From positions 992,001 through 1,056,000 of the forward strand of contig JACJXQ010000008.1 in NCBI GenBank assembly GCA_020636495.1: a DNA stretch of 64,000 nucleotides, in the 5' to 3' direction. Under the pieces are notes generated by a model. The model was not told the DNA's origin. It saw only the letters and a list, made by a program, of their open reading frames with translations, and searched no databases. Numbering within the stretch: the stretch's first letter is position 1; every line of letters begins with the position of its first letter. The position numbers and the translations under genes are program-made. This DNA is from Chitinophagales bacterium. Its GTDB lineage: Bacteria > Bacteroidota > Bacteroidia > Chitinophagales > Chitinophagaceae. Positions 1 through 8,524 of the stretch are shown in pieces.

Positions 1-521
1 CTGTCAATATGTATAACAGAGCATTCTATTCGATCAGTATATACTATGGGCTTACTCTCAAACGGAGCGTTCTGCAGCTCATACTCCTCAAGCCCTGCTT
101 CATTTGGTTTTCTTACACCGATCTCATTTATTGTATCTGTAACGGCGTGCATCCAGCCTGATAACCCTGTATTACCTGACATATTATGACAACTCCATGT
201 TCCTGTTAGCTTATTACCAAATGCAAGCGGAAGCACTCCATTATCCGGCGCAAATACGAACTGATCATTTACACTGGCCAATACGAGTCTGGGTATATCG
301 GTGTAATACAGGTCGAATAATATTATGTGAAAAGTACCCGGAGCAAAATCATGTATAGATGAAGCAAGCAAGTATGATGCTTCTTGCAAGTAGAAAGGGT
401 ATATATTATGTGTTACGTCTATTACTGTTTTACCTGGTAGCTGTTGCATCAGGATGCTCTTGGTTTTTGCTACCCCTGCACTATAATCGCCCAGGTCTGA
501 TAATAACGTAATAAACTGCAT
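1..521 (-). CDS. SAM hydroxide adenosyltransferase family protein (DUF62), C-terminus cut by window edge
   Basis: The reverse strand is open from the ATG at 519-521 to the window edge, about 173 codons without a stop. It begins MQFITLLSDLGDYSAGVAK and continues with VIDVTHNIYPFYLQEASYLL and the segment FAPDNGVLPLAF. These match the order of motifs in the S-adenosylmethionine hydrolase / hydroxide adenosyltransferase family: an N-terminal ITL-(S/T)D-G strand, the V-D-(V/I)-T-H segment, the E-A-x-x-L helix and the PDNG loop. Members hydrolyse SAM to adenosine and methionine in the cytoplasm. The canonical TDFG is SDLG here, as is seen in divergent members. The C-terminal SAM-binding barrel lies outside the window, so activity cannot be judged. 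Confidence 0.8.
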   Translation of the reverse strand, partial: MQFITLLSDLGDYSAGVAKTKSILMQQLPGKTVIDVTHNIYPFYLQEASYLLASSIHDFAPGTFHIILFDLYYTDIPRLVLASVNDQFVFAPDNGVLPLAFGNKLTGTWSCHNMSGNTGLSGWMHAVTDTINEIGVRKPNEAGLEEYELQNAPFESKPIVYTDRIECSVIHID

Positions 522-649
522 GATAAGACAAATGTAAGTGCTGCCTTTAATTACTCAAAAGATACGGATAAATACCAAATGAAATAATTTTAAGCATAAT
601 TCGTTATTGCTTTACAGGGACGTAATTATTTAGTAATCTTGTAACCTCT

Positions 650-2107
650 ATGAATAGAAGGTTTGGTATATACATATTGTTCTTAGCTGCAGTTGCTTTT
701 ATGATGGCAACCGGTTGCAGAAAAGAGAAATTCCTGGATACAGGTGGGGAGTTGAAGTTTTCGGTAGATACACTGATGTTCGATACTGTATTTACTTCAT
801 TGGGTAGCTTTACGGCATCAGTAAAAATATACAACCCACAAAGCCAGAAGGTAAATGTGAGTAATATACATCTGGAAGATAAATTTGGGAACTCACCATT
901 TATCATTAACGTAAATGGTCATGCCGGTGATGCAGAGAATATTGAGATAGCTGCCAAAGACAGCATTTACGTATTTGCAACGGTAAATATCGATCCCACC
1001 AGTGAAAATAATCCCTTTGTGGTAGAAGATAACCTGGTTGCTACACTAAATGGCAAAAGCTACTCCATACCATTTCTTGCATACGGTCAAAATGCTTATT
1101 ACATTGTAGATAGTACAATTGCAGGAAACCATACATGGAAAACTGATAAACCATATGTAATAATACACAATGCAGCTGTGGACACTAACTCAATACTAAC
1201 AATTCCAGCCGGTTGCAGAATATATGTTCATGCAGATTCGCGATTGTATGTATTGGGGACATTAAAGGTGAAAGGCACTAAAGAGGATAGTGTTGTTTTT
1301 CAAGGAGACAGGCTTGACCGTAAATATTTTGGTAATGAGGGCTATCCAGGAGAGTGGGGTGGTATATATTTTAACGTCACAAGTACAAACAATGAGATAG
1401 AGTACGCCATTCTGAAGAATGTAGGCAACAGTACACGTTTAGGTACATCTACCTTATCTCCGGCAGCAATACAATTATCGCCCGATACAATTGATGATAA
1501 TACATATCAACTGGTAATGAAAAACACGGTGATAGAAAACTCAATTGGCTATGGCATATTGGCCCTTGGGAGCACACTATATGCAAGCAACTGCCTCATT
1601 AATACATGTGGAGCTCAGTGTTTTGCCGGCGCTCAAGGCGGGCAATATAATCTTGACAACTGTACGTTTGCCACATACGGCACTGCTAAAGTAAGCCATA
1701 TTGATGTTCCTGTAATGACCCTGTTGAATTACTTTCAGGTGAGTAATACAGAATATTATGTAGGTCCTTTGGTTTGCGAGTTGAATAATTGTGTTGTTTG
1801 GGGTTCACTGGAAACTGAATTTGAAACTGATTACAAAGGAGATACAACACTGGCAGAGTCAAAATTCTCAGTCAGGTTGAATAATTGTCTTGTGAAAAAC
1901 AAAGACGGAATACCTTCAGGGGTAATTGCAGTTGATACGAAGGTCAACGAGGATCCTAAATTTAAGGATTATAGTACACTGAATTTTCGCCCTTCCGAGG
2001 GCTCTCCGCTCATTGGTGCCGGCAAACCAATAAATGGTATTAGTACCGACCTTGAAGGAAAGAGCAGAGACCCTCAACATCCCGATATAGGTTGCTATGA
2101 GTATTGA
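650..2107 (+). CDS. Lipoprotein with right-handed parallel beta-helix
   Basis: 485 aa. The N-terminus is a lipoprotein signal peptide: basic start, hydrophobic run, then lipobox ATGC with the cysteine near residue 23. The middle (about residues 170-420) is rich in short N-x-T/I-x-N-C strands of the kind that stack into a right-handed beta-helix. The last 35 residues contain SPLIGAG, a D-L-E-G-K-x-R-D turn and the ending PDIGCYEY, which is the closing motif of many Bacteroidota beta-helix surface proteins. It is probably anchored in the outer membrane, facing the periplasm or the cell surface. No catalytic motif is visible. It stands alone, convergent with the sigma-factor gene at 2119-2616, from which only 11 bases separate it. 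Confidence 0.8.
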   Translation: MNRRFGIYILFLAAVAFMMATGCRKEKFLDTGGELKFSVDTLMFDTVFTSLGSFTASVKIYNPQSQKVNVSNIHLEDKFGNSPFIINVNGHAGDAENIEIAAKDSIYVFATVNIDPTSENNPFVVEDNLVATLNGKSYSIPFLAYGQNAYYIVDSTIAGNHTWKTDKPYVIIHNAAVDTNSILTIPAGCRIYVHADSRLYVLGTLKVKGTKEDSVVFQGDRLDRKYFGNEGYPGEWGGIYFNVTSTNNEIEYAILKNVGNSTRLGTSTLSPAAIQLSPDTIDDNTYQLVMKNTVIENSIGYGILALGSTLYASNCLINTCGAQCFAGAQGGQYNLDNCTFATYGTAKVSHIDVPVMTLLNYFQVSNTEYYVGPLVCELNNCVVWGSLETEFETDYKGDTTLAESKFSVRLNNCLVKNKDGIPSGVIAVDTKVNEDPKFKDYSTLNFRPSEGSPLIGAGKPINGISTDLEGKSRDPQHPDIGCYEY

Positions 2108-2118
2108 AAATGATCCTG

Positions 2119-2616
2119 TTACCTTTCAATTTTTGATACAAGTATCTTACGGGCAAAGTGTATGCGGCTTTTGATCGTTCCTAACGGTTCGTGCAGTATA
2201 TCTGCAATATCCTGGTATTTATATCCCTGTTGGTACAATTCAAAAGATTGGCGGAATGCGTCTGGAAGTGTAGCTATTTCCTTTTTTATTTCTTGCATAC
2301 GTACGTTACTCCAACCTGAGTTACCGGCAGCTCTGGTAGCCTGGTACATAATGATGTCTTCAGGCACATCACTGGTTACTTTGGTAAAACGCTTGTTTTT
2401 GCGATAATTATTGATGAAAATATTACGCATTATGGTATACAACCATGCCTTAAGGTTGGTTCCTATCCTGTACTTATCCTTATTGAGCAATGCCCTCACC
2501 ATAGTTTCCTGGAAAAGGTCCTTAGCATCTTCCATGTTCTGTGTGAGTGAATGTGCATAAGGTTTCAAAAAATCGCTCTGTCTGGCAATCGCATTATTGA
2601 AATCTGAAGTAGTCAT
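2119..2616 (-). CDS. ECF-type RNA polymerase sigma factor
   Basis: 165 aa, the usual length of an ECF (group IV) sigma-70 factor. Region 2 is seen in D-A-K-D-L-F-Q-E-T (about residues 30-40), followed by the NLKAWLYTIMRNIFINNYRK helix. Region 4 is the C-terminal YQDIADILHEPLGTIKSRIH helix-turn-helix that reads the -35 element. No anti-sigma gene adjoins it. It is the last of three same-strand genes (SRPBCC, MerR/B12, sigma), 167 bases after the MerR gene, so it may have its own promoter or be read with them. The grouping suggests a regulatory cascade in which the MerR-type protein controls sigma expression; that part is inference. Confidence 0.9.
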   Translation of the reverse strand: MTTSDFNNAIARQSDFLKPYAHSLTQNMEDAKDLFQETMVRALLNKDKYRIGTNLKAWLYTIMRNIFINNYRKNKRFTKVTSDVPEDIIMYQATRAAGNSGWSNVRMQEIKKEIATLPDAFRQSFELYQQGYKYQDIADILHEPLGTIKSRIHFARKILVSKIER

Positions 2617-2783
2617 AATGTTTAGCTTTTGATGTTGTAAAGTTAAACATACGAATCGGAATAAGAAATAGATTTTGTTTATCTTTGATATGCTAATAAT
2701 TAAACAAAAAAATGTTAAAACAGGAACATCAATGGGTTACCTATTAAAGATATATATTTTTATATATGTAAATTTTTGAAAAT

Positions 2784-3668
2784 CTATAAGTTGTAGATTG
2801 CTATCTTCGCTTCTTCCAAAGAGCTTAAGAAAATTACATTGGGGAATGATGTTGTAATTTGTGTCTTTTGTAACATTGACCCTGAAACAAAAATTGTCTT
2901 ATGATTATGCACCTCCGACAATCTGGACAGGAAGGAATTTATGTCAAAATCACTGGATGCTGATGTGACATGAGTATATAAATAATCAGGTTCTACAGCC
3001 TTACAAACCAGTGCTACTTGGTCTACGGGTGTATTTGCCCCCAAGTATATGGTATGCTTGTCATGCTTTTGTAACTGGTATTGTATATATAACAATCCTA
3101 TTTCGTGTATTTCACCTTCCGGTAAAAAAAGCAGAAATGTTGATTGGGTAAAATCAGGTTTTGCAGCTTGTTTCTCAATAGCAAGCAGGATCTTACGTAT
3201 GATAATGTTGCTGACCAGGTGCTCCTGGGCCGGAAATAGGCGATTAGTCATCCACATAACACCTATCTTTTCGAGGAAAGCAAAGAATAGTTGTTCAACG
3301 GCCTGTTCTAGTCCGAATTTACGTATATACTTGTCTACTAAAGACTCGAATTTTCGGGTATCCATGTCTATGGTAGCTTCAATCATGTTGTTAAGTAGGT
3401 ATTCAAACTGGAAGCCCGTATCTGCCGTTTCGCGAAGAAGGGTATTTATTTCCTCTTCATTCATCTTCTGTATACGGGATATCTTATATCCATGTTGGTT
3501 GAGCAGGGCTATCCTTAGTGCTTGTTTCAGATCATCTCCATCGTAGTACCTGATATTAGTGTCTGTCCTTTTAGGCACAATGATACCATGTCTCTGTTCC
3601 CAGATACGAAGCGTGTGTGCTTTTATGCCTGTAAGATTTTCAATATCCCTGATACTAAACCTGTTCAT
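2784..3668 (-). CDS. MerR-family regulator with B12-binding domain (CarH/LitR-like)
   Basis: 294 aa. Residues 1-70 form a MerR-type winged helix (FSIRDIENLTGIKAHTLRIW, then W-E-Q-R-H). Residues 85-165 match the helical cap of methylcobalamin-binding proteins and carry W139, E149 and H150 at the same spacing as the adenosylcobalamin-contacting W131, E141 and H142 of Thermus CarH. Residues 176-290 form a Rossmann-like B12 domain with E-I-H-E-I-G, where H188 sits at the lower cobalt-ligand position (DxHxxG in the family). CarH proteins repress carotenoid genes in the dark and release DNA when light breaks the Co-C bond. The residue after the tryptophan is methionine, where CarH has the histidine used after photolysis. 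B12 binding is inferred; light sensing is less sure. Confidence 0.85.
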   Translation of the reverse strand: MNRFSIRDIENLTGIKAHTLRIWEQRHGIIVPKRTDTNIRYYDGDDLKQALRIALLNQHGYKISRIQKMNEEEINTLLRETADTGFQFEYLLNNMIEATIDMDTRKFESLVDKYIRKFGLEQAVEQLFFAFLEKIGVMWMTNRLFPAQEHLVSNIIIRKILLAIEKQAAKPDFTQSTFLLFLPEGEIHEIGLLYIQYQLQKHDKHTIYLGANTPVDQVALVCKAVEPDYLYTHVTSASSDFDINSFLSRLSEVHNHKTIFVSGSMLQKTQITTSFPNVIFLSSLEEAKIAIYNL

Positions 3669-3727
3669 TGTATTTTGTATACCATTGGTGTATTAACAAC
3701 GGTGTAAGGTAAATGTTTAAGGTTATG

Positions 3728-4186
3728 TTAAATAAATAGTTTTGATATGACAGAACACCTGTGATCAAAAATACTATTTATCTTTTTTTTAATAAACATT
3801 GAGTGTGCTATGTCACCTACCCATAAATATGGGAGCTGATAATGAACGATATCAGTCATTTTAACCCCAAGTTCAGTTTTTTCGAACAAATGCTGGTGAT
3901 GCCATATTTTATATGGACCCATGCGTTGTTCATCTACGAACCGGTATAAACGTTCAACGCTTGTTATTTCAGTCATCCATGATAATGGAATACCTAGTAG
4001 TGGCGATACCTTATAAGTTATGATCTGTCCGGGATATATTTCTCCACTAAATGGTTCCGATGTTACCTTGAAGTTCATATAGTCCGGAGTAATGTTTGCA
4101 AGATTGCCCGGGTTACTGAAAAAAGCCCAGACTTCAGGCAGCTCTGCTTTAATATACTGTGTACGGTTTATACTATATATAGCCAT
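3728..4186 (-). CDS. SRPBCC-family (START/Bet v1-like) ligand-binding protein
   Basis: 152 aa, a single SRPBCC domain. Typical features are the first strand INRTQYIKAELPEVWAFFSN, the N-L-x-x-I-T-P segment and the late W-x-H-x-H-x-F strand (IWHHQHLF). Such proteins form a deep hydrophobic pocket; this subgroup, with the (N/H)L-x-x-I-T-P motif, is common beside MerR/B12 regulators, photolyases and carotenoid genes in Bacteroidota. The ligand is unknown. It is first of three same-strand genes and ends 59 bases before the MerR/B12 gene, so the two are likely co-transcribed. It has no signal peptide, so it is probably cytoplasmic. Confidence 0.75.
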   Translation of the reverse strand: MAIYSINRTQYIKAELPEVWAFFSNPGNLANITPDYMNFKVTSEPFSGEIYPGQIITYKVSPLLGIPLSWMTEITSVERLYRFVDEQRMGPYKIWHHQHLFEKTELGVKMTDIVHYQLPYLWVGDIAHSMFIKKKINSIFDHRCSVISKLFI

Positions 4187-4230
4187 GCGTAGCTAAACAA
4201 TAAACCTGAGAAAATAGTTGAATAACAAGA

Positions 4231-4259
4231 CAAAAAAAGGAGTACATTTCTGTACTCCT
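4231..4259 (-). terminator. Rho-independent terminator of the secreted protein gene
   Basis: On the minus strand a 9-bp stem (AGGAGTACA / TGTACTCCT, 4-base loop) is followed at once by seven T. It lies 42 bases beyond the stop codon of the gene at 4301-5035. Confidence 0.8.
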
Positions 4260-4300
4260 ATAATATATTGGTCGGGGTTTTTATAACCCGGAGCTATTTA

Positions 4301-5035
4301 TTATTGGTGTGTAAACCTGCGGGTTGCAACAACCTGACCGGCGTTATCCGTCAGGCGAATAAAATAGATACCTGAAGGTATATTGTCGATATCCAGTTTG
4401 GCACTGGTGCCGTTCACCCTATAATTACTTACCTGTTTTCCTACCAGGTTATATACTGATATTCCTTTAACATTCATATCCTTGCTGTAAGTAACGTTCA
4501 GCTCGTTACGTGCAGGGTTGGGATACATAGTAATATTATTATCTGTGTTTTTGCCGTAAGTGCCAACGTTTGTACCCCATTTGTTGAAAATGAATGTAAT
4601 GTCTTTTTCGTAAGTACCACCGTTTTCCTTAAGCGTCAATGTTGCATAGTAAGTGCCGGGTATGATACTGGCATCGTTGTATGCTACCATCTGGAAGTGA
4701 AAATCACCTTTCACATTTGGTGCATACTTGTCTGATGTATGTGTTGTACCATCCAATAACTGGTTATTTGAATTGTCGCGGCAACTGTTATTATCACAGA
4801 TACCAAGGTGACCTAAAGCTCCCCACGATGTTGGAAAGTTATGGCTCTTTACTTTCCAGTCTATCTTGATACTATCGGATTTGGTTACAGTAATGTTGTT
4901 ATATAGCACCTCAAGGTTCTTATATAAAGTCATTTCAACAGTATCTGCTTCAGTAACAAAAGTCTGTGCCTGAACCTGGCCAAAAGTAAAAGTTGTCGCT
5001 AAAAGTATAATAAGTGAATGTACAGTTCTTTTCAT
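4301..5035 (-). CDS. Secreted protein with type IX secretion (type A) sorting domain
   Basis: 244 aa. A signal peptide (MKRTVHSLIILLATTFTFG, cleavage near VQAQ) is followed by a beta-rich region of about 140 residues with paired cysteines (IC-DNNSC) and no recognised catalytic motif. The last 75 residues are a type A sorting domain: MYPNPARNELNV, then V-Y-N-L-V-G-K-Q-V, IPSGIYFIRL and a short basic tail. The protein should cross the outer membrane by the type IX system and be retained on the surface. It lies alone, divergent from clpP, with its own terminator. Function unknown. Confidence 0.85.
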   Translation of the reverse strand: MKRTVHSLIILLATTFTFGQVQAQTFVTEADTVEMTLYKNLEVLYNNITVTKSDSIKIDWKVKSHNFPTSWGALGHLGICDNNSCRDNSNNQLLDGTTHTSDKYAPNVKGDFHFQMVAYNDASIIPGTYYATLTLKENGGTYEKDITFIFNKWGTNVGTYGKNTDNNITMYPNPARNELNVTYSKDMNVKGISVYNLVGKQVSNYRVNGTSAKLDIDNIPSGIYFIRLTDNAGQVVATRRFTHQ

Positions 5036-5166
5036 AGATCACATTTTCTACCGCAATATACCAACTAATCGTCATTATATCAAAAACAGGGATATCTATT
5101 ATTGTGTACTATTGTTGTTTTAACGTTTATTTTATTTTTTCGTGACAAAATAGACCTAAATACTTG

Positions 5167-5196
5167 TTGTAAAATGTTGATATATAGATAGTTTTG
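5167..5196 (+). promoter_or_regulatory. Bacteroidota-type promoter upstream of clpP
   Basis: TTG at 5167-5169 and TAGTTTTG at 5189-5196, with a 19-base spacer, match the Bacteroidota housekeeping consensus (TTG near -33, TAnnTTTG near -7). Transcription would start near 5203, leaving a leader of about 125 bases before clpP. The rest of 5036-5327, between the divergent genes, shows no gene. Confidence 0.6.
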
Positions 5197-5327
5197 GGAA
5201 TTATTATATGTGCCGGTACCAGGATATTTGTATGTTTGTCAGGTGAAAATGCCTTAATGGCATTATATTTACCGTGGACTGAAAATTGTGATACACCTTT
5301 AAAATAATTCAGATAAAACAAGATATT

Positions 5328-6047
5328 ATGGATAGAAATGAATTCCGGAAATATGCCATTAAGCACCACGGCATAAGTAGTTTAACAGTAGATAGCTATA
5401 CCTCCTCACTTAATAAGTATCCAAACGCACTGACACCATATATTATCGAAGAACGCCCGCTGAATGTTGCTTCAATGGACGTATTCTCACGTTTGATGAT
5501 GGACAGGATCATATTTTTGGGTGAGCCGATAAATGACTATGTAGCTAATATTGTGACAGCCCAACTATTGTTCCTGGAAAGTACTGACCGCAACCGTGAC
5601 GTACAGATGTACATCAACAGTCCGGGCGGTAGTGTATACGCCGGTCTGGGTATTTATGATACCATGCAGATCATCAACCCAGATGTATCTACCATATGCA
5701 CAGGCATTGCGGCCTCTATGGCAGCAGTGTTGATGTGCGCAGGAACCAAAGGCAAACGTACAGCCCTGAAACACAGTCGTGTGATGATACACCAGCCATT
5801 GGGTGGTGCTGAAGGTCAGGCCAGTGATATTGAGATCACTGCCCGTGAGATCCTGAAGCTGAAGAAAGAGTTGTACGAGATAATTGCCGATCATAGCGGA
5901 CAGAAACTGAACAAAGTAGAAAAGGATAGTGATCGTGACTACTGGATGACGGCTGCTGAAGCTAAAGAGTATGGTATGGTGGATGAGGTGTTGGACAGGA
6001 ACCCAAGGAAATCTGAGAAATCTGATGACTCAGATGCAAAAAAATAA
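5328..6047 (+). CDS. clpP: ATP-dependent Clp protease proteolytic subunit
   Basis: 239 aa. The serine peptidase of the ClpXP/ClpAP complexes, which degrades unfolded and tagged proteins, including those tagged by the tmRNA encoded at 17011-17378. Catalytic residues are visible: S130 in GIAASMAAV, H155 in RVMIHQPLGG and D204 in DRDYWM. The oxyanion segment NSPGGSV is intact. Compared with the common 195-200 aa form it has about 30 extra N-terminal residues and an acidic, lysine-rich tail (after about residue 222), both usual in this phylum. clpX is not in the window. The gene is single, ended by the hairpin at 6069-6098. Confidence 0.97.
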   Translation: MDRNEFRKYAIKHHGISSLTVDSYTSSLNKYPNALTPYIIEERPLNVASMDVFSRLMMDRIIFLGEPINDYVANIVTAQLLFLESTDRNRDVQMYINSPGGSVYAGLGIYDTMQIINPDVSTICTGIAASMAAVLMCAGTKGKRTALKHSRVMIHQPLGGAEGQASDIEITAREILKLKKELYEIIADHSGQKLNKVEKDSDRDYWMTAAEAKEYGMVDEVLDRNPRKSEKSDDSDAKK

Positions 6048-6068
6048 GCATTAGATAATCTGCAAAAT

Positions 6069-6098
6069 AAAACGGCGCTGGGATTACAGCGCCGTTTT
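6069..6098. terminator. Bidirectional terminator between clpP and ychF
   Basis: A 12-bp inverted repeat (AAAACGGCGCTG / CAGCGCCGTTTT, 6-base loop) with T-runs on both strands lies between the convergent genes clpP and ychF. Confidence 0.85.
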
Positions 6099-6113
6099 AT
6101 TTGTTATTAGTTA

Positions 6114-7211
6114 CTATACATTAAAACGGAAGTGCATCACATCTCCGTCTTTTACTATATACTCTTTGCCTTCAATACGTAGCTTACCATTCTCTTTGCA
6201 GGCAGTCTCTCCTCCAAATGATACAAAGTCTTCATAGGCAATAGTTTCAGCCTTAATAAAACCTTTCTCAAAATCAGTATGAATTACACTGGCGGCTTGT
6301 GGTGCTTTCCAACCCCTTTCTATTGTCCAGGCACGTACTTCCTGCACGCCGGCTGTAAAGTAGGTGATCAGGTTCAGCAGTTTGTAAGCAGCGCGTATCA
6401 GCCTGTTAAGCCCGGGTTCTGTTAGTTTATATTCCTCAAGGAACATGGCTTTATCCTCAGGGTCTTCCATTTCAGATATCTGTGCCTCGATACTGTTATT
6501 CATTACTATCACCTCTGCCCCTTCGTCTGCTACTGCGGCTTTCAGTGCCTCTGAATACTTATTGCCTGTAAGCATAGAAGCTTCGTCTACATTGGCAACG
6601 TACAGTACAGGCTTCTCGGTAAGCAGGAATAGGTCGGCGATTGCTTCATGATCTTCGCCCTCCAGTTGCAGCCCTCGAACGTTTTTACCCTGCATCAGGT
6701 GGTCATAGCATTGTTTCAGCACGTCGTAAACACGTTTTGCTTTAGGGTCGTTCTTTGCTATTTTTTCAAAACGCTGCATTTTCTTCTCCACACTGTCTAC
6801 GTCTTTCAGTTGCAGCTCGGTATCAATGATCTCTTTATCACCCACAGGGTTGATCTCACCTTCTTCCCTCAGTACATTTTCGTCCTCGAAACAGCGAATC
6901 ACGTGCACTATTGCATCTACCTCTCGTATATTGGCAAGGAATTTATTACCCAGGCCTTCACCCTTGCTGGCTCCTTTTACCAGGCCGGCTATGTCGACAA
7001 ATTCAATAGTAGTTGGCACGATACGTTGAGGCTGTACTAGCTCTGCCAGCTTGTCCAGGCGCTCATCGGGTACGTCCACTTGTCCTACATTCGGTTCAAT
7101 GGTACAGAACCTGTAATTGCTTGCCTGTGCCTTTGCACTGTTACTTACTGCGTTGAACAGAGTGGATTTACCTACGTTCGGCAACCCTACGATACCTGCT
7201 TGTAATGCCAT
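6114..7211 (-). CDS. ychF: Ribosome-binding ATPase YchF (Obg family)
   Basis: 365 aa, full length. The N-terminus MALQAGIVGLPNVGKSTLFN holds the P-loop; switch II is D-I-A-G-L-V-K-G-A-S-K-G-E-G-L-G, and the nucleotide-specificity segment NVDE replaces the NKxD of true GTPases, which explains the ATP preference of this family. A coiled-coil insert (about residues 130-170) and a C-terminal TGS domain (DFVSFGGE ... GDVMHFRFNV) complete the fold. It binds ribosomes and acts in translation and stress responses. It is convergent with clpP, and 54 bases separate its start from the stop of the acyltransferase gene. Confidence 0.96.
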   Translation of the reverse strand: MALQAGIVGLPNVGKSTLFNAVSNSAKAQASNYRFCTIEPNVGQVDVPDERLDKLAELVQPQRIVPTTIEFVDIAGLVKGASKGEGLGNKFLANIREVDAIVHVIRCFEDENVLREEGEINPVGDKEIIDTELQLKDVDSVEKKMQRFEKIAKNDPKAKRVYDVLKQCYDHLMQGKNVRGLQLEGEDHEAIADLFLLTEKPVLYVANVDEASMLTGNKYSEALKAAVADEGAEVIVMNNSIEAQISEMEDPEDKAMFLEEYKLTEPGLNRLIRAAYKLLNLITYFTAGVQEVRAWTIERGWKAPQAASVIHTDFEKGFIKAETIAYEDFVSFGGETACKENGKLRIEGKEYIVKDGDVMHFRFNV

Positions 7212-7265
7212 GTCTTATCTGAAAATTTGCGCAAAGGTAAGTTCTTCCTACGACTTGTGGTAAAA

Positions 7266-8003
7266 CTACTCTGCAGTGTACCTGATCATGGCCTCTTCCA
7301 TCTGTTTGTAGACGGTTTCCCTAAGTTGGGGCAGGTCATCCATGGTCATGCCCTCGCAGGATACAGCCTCAAGGTAAACAGCCCTGTTTCTGCCGGGTTT
7401 CAGCCCGAATGTGGTGCTGTAGTGCCACCTTTTTACCGTGTCGGGGAATATCATGGGTAATATAGGAGTGCCGGTATTTATAGCGAGCCTGAAGGCACCA
7501 TCGTAGAAATTCTTGAGTGGTTGACCGGTCTCATTAAAAGTACCTTCCGGAAAAACAGCGATATTACATTCGTGCTTCAGTACCCGCCACATCAGCCTCA
7601 TGCTTTTGGAGCGGCCTTCACTGCTGTTCCTGTCTACCAGCACGGCTATCTGTTTGTATACGTAGCCAAATATCGGGATGCGTGCCATCTCCTTCTTGGC
7701 CAGAGTACGGAAGAAGAAAGGTATGGCGGCATATATAAGTATTGTGTCTAGGTAGGATATGTGATTAGCCACATATACATACTTCTTATCATCGGGCCGT
7801 TTACCGATATAGGTAACAGGCATACCTACGCAAAACAGCCAGCCCTTGGCCCAATAGTGTACTATATACCATATAGTTTTACGGGCAGCCGGTTTATCCC
7901 AGAGGCCTATGGTGAAGATGACAGGAAACGCTCCCAACAGGCATACGACATATGTAATTACTATCCAGGCTGAATAGAAAGGTTGTAATATTCTATCGAT
8001 CAT
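7266..8003 (-). CDS. 1-acyl-sn-glycerol-3-phosphate acyltransferase (PlsC family)
   Basis: 245 aa from the ATG at 8001-8003. This start is preferred over an in-frame ATG at 8057 because it opens a membrane-entering helix (MIDRILQPFYSAWIV) and begins 2 bases after the stop of the preceding gene. Motif I is NHISYLD (about residue 80), motif III is FPEGTFNE and motif IV is TPILPMIF. Two N-terminal hydrophobic segments place it in the inner membrane. The expected reaction is acyl transfer to lysophosphatidic acid. It is tightly coupled to the small membrane protein gene at 8006-8467. Confidence 0.9.
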   Translation of the reverse strand: MIDRILQPFYSAWIVITYVVCLLGAFPVIFTIGLWDKPAARKTIWYIVHYWAKGWLFCVGMPVTYIGKRPDDKKYVYVANHISYLDTILIYAAIPFFFRTLAKKEMARIPIFGYVYKQIAVLVDRNSSEGRSKSMRLMWRVLKHECNIAVFPEGTFNETGQPLKNFYDGAFRLAINTGTPILPMIFPDTVKRWHYSTTFGLKPGRNRAVYLEAVSCEGMTMDDLPQLRETVYKQMEEAMIRYTAE

Positions 8004-8005
8004 TA

Positions 8006-8467
8006 TTAATGCATTCCAGGGAACAGTCCCCTGCCTATGGCTTCGCGGAAAGGCCATGGTATAGTAGCCATTATGATAATGAAGGCTACGAGGGTGAACC
8101 AGAAAACTTTTTTGAATTTAGCAGTATCCTCAATGGGTTTCTTAATGGCGCTATAGCCGATATGTATTAATATAATGCCTACCAGCATGCCAAACATGTG
8201 CTCCATGGCCCAGAAACGCTGTGCGGGCAGCTTCATAAACCCTCCGCTTGTGAGCACCTTGAACCAGCCATTGCCTGCATACAGGATAAGTCCCAACAGC
8301 AACTGGATGTCAGCGGTTATCATCAGGAATAATGCAGGGCGTTTGTCTGCAGATGTGAACTGCTTATTACCAACTATGCCGCTCATGCTTTTTATGATCG
8401 TCCACAAAGCGAAGATGATGATGAACCAACGCAGAAAATTATGTAAGTGCTGTATGCCCGTTAACAT
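8006..8467 (-). CDS. Small four-helix inner-membrane protein, often labelled cytochrome b
   Basis: 153 aa with four hydrophobic helices: about residues 12-27, 47-66, 90-110 and 125-142. Histidines lie at the start of helix 1 (IQHLHNFLRW) and in helix 3 (MEHMFGMLVGIILIHIGYS), a pattern that could bind haem or metal and that has led to the label cytochrome b for similar Bacteroidota proteins; no evidence of haem binding exists here beyond these residues. It starts 57 bases after the stop of the YfiT-like gene and overlaps nothing. Likely read with the acyltransferase that follows. Confidence 0.65.
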   Translation of the reverse strand: MLTGIQHLHNFLRWFIIIFALWTIIKSMSGIVGNKQFTSADKRPALFLMITADIQLLLGLILYAGNGWFKVLTSGGFMKLPAQRFWAMEHMFGMLVGIILIHIGYSAIKKPIEDTAKFKKVFWFTLVAFIIIMATIPWPFREAIGRGLFPGMH

Positions 8468-8524
8468 GCTATGTGTATTTTATTACTCAGCTAAATTACT
8501 ATCTAAATCTTAAAAAACAGGCGA

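Noticed and set aside
604..906. Minus-strand frame over the start of the beta-helix lipoprotein
   Set aside because: It lies antisense to a well-supported gene with a lipoprotein signal; no support for itself.
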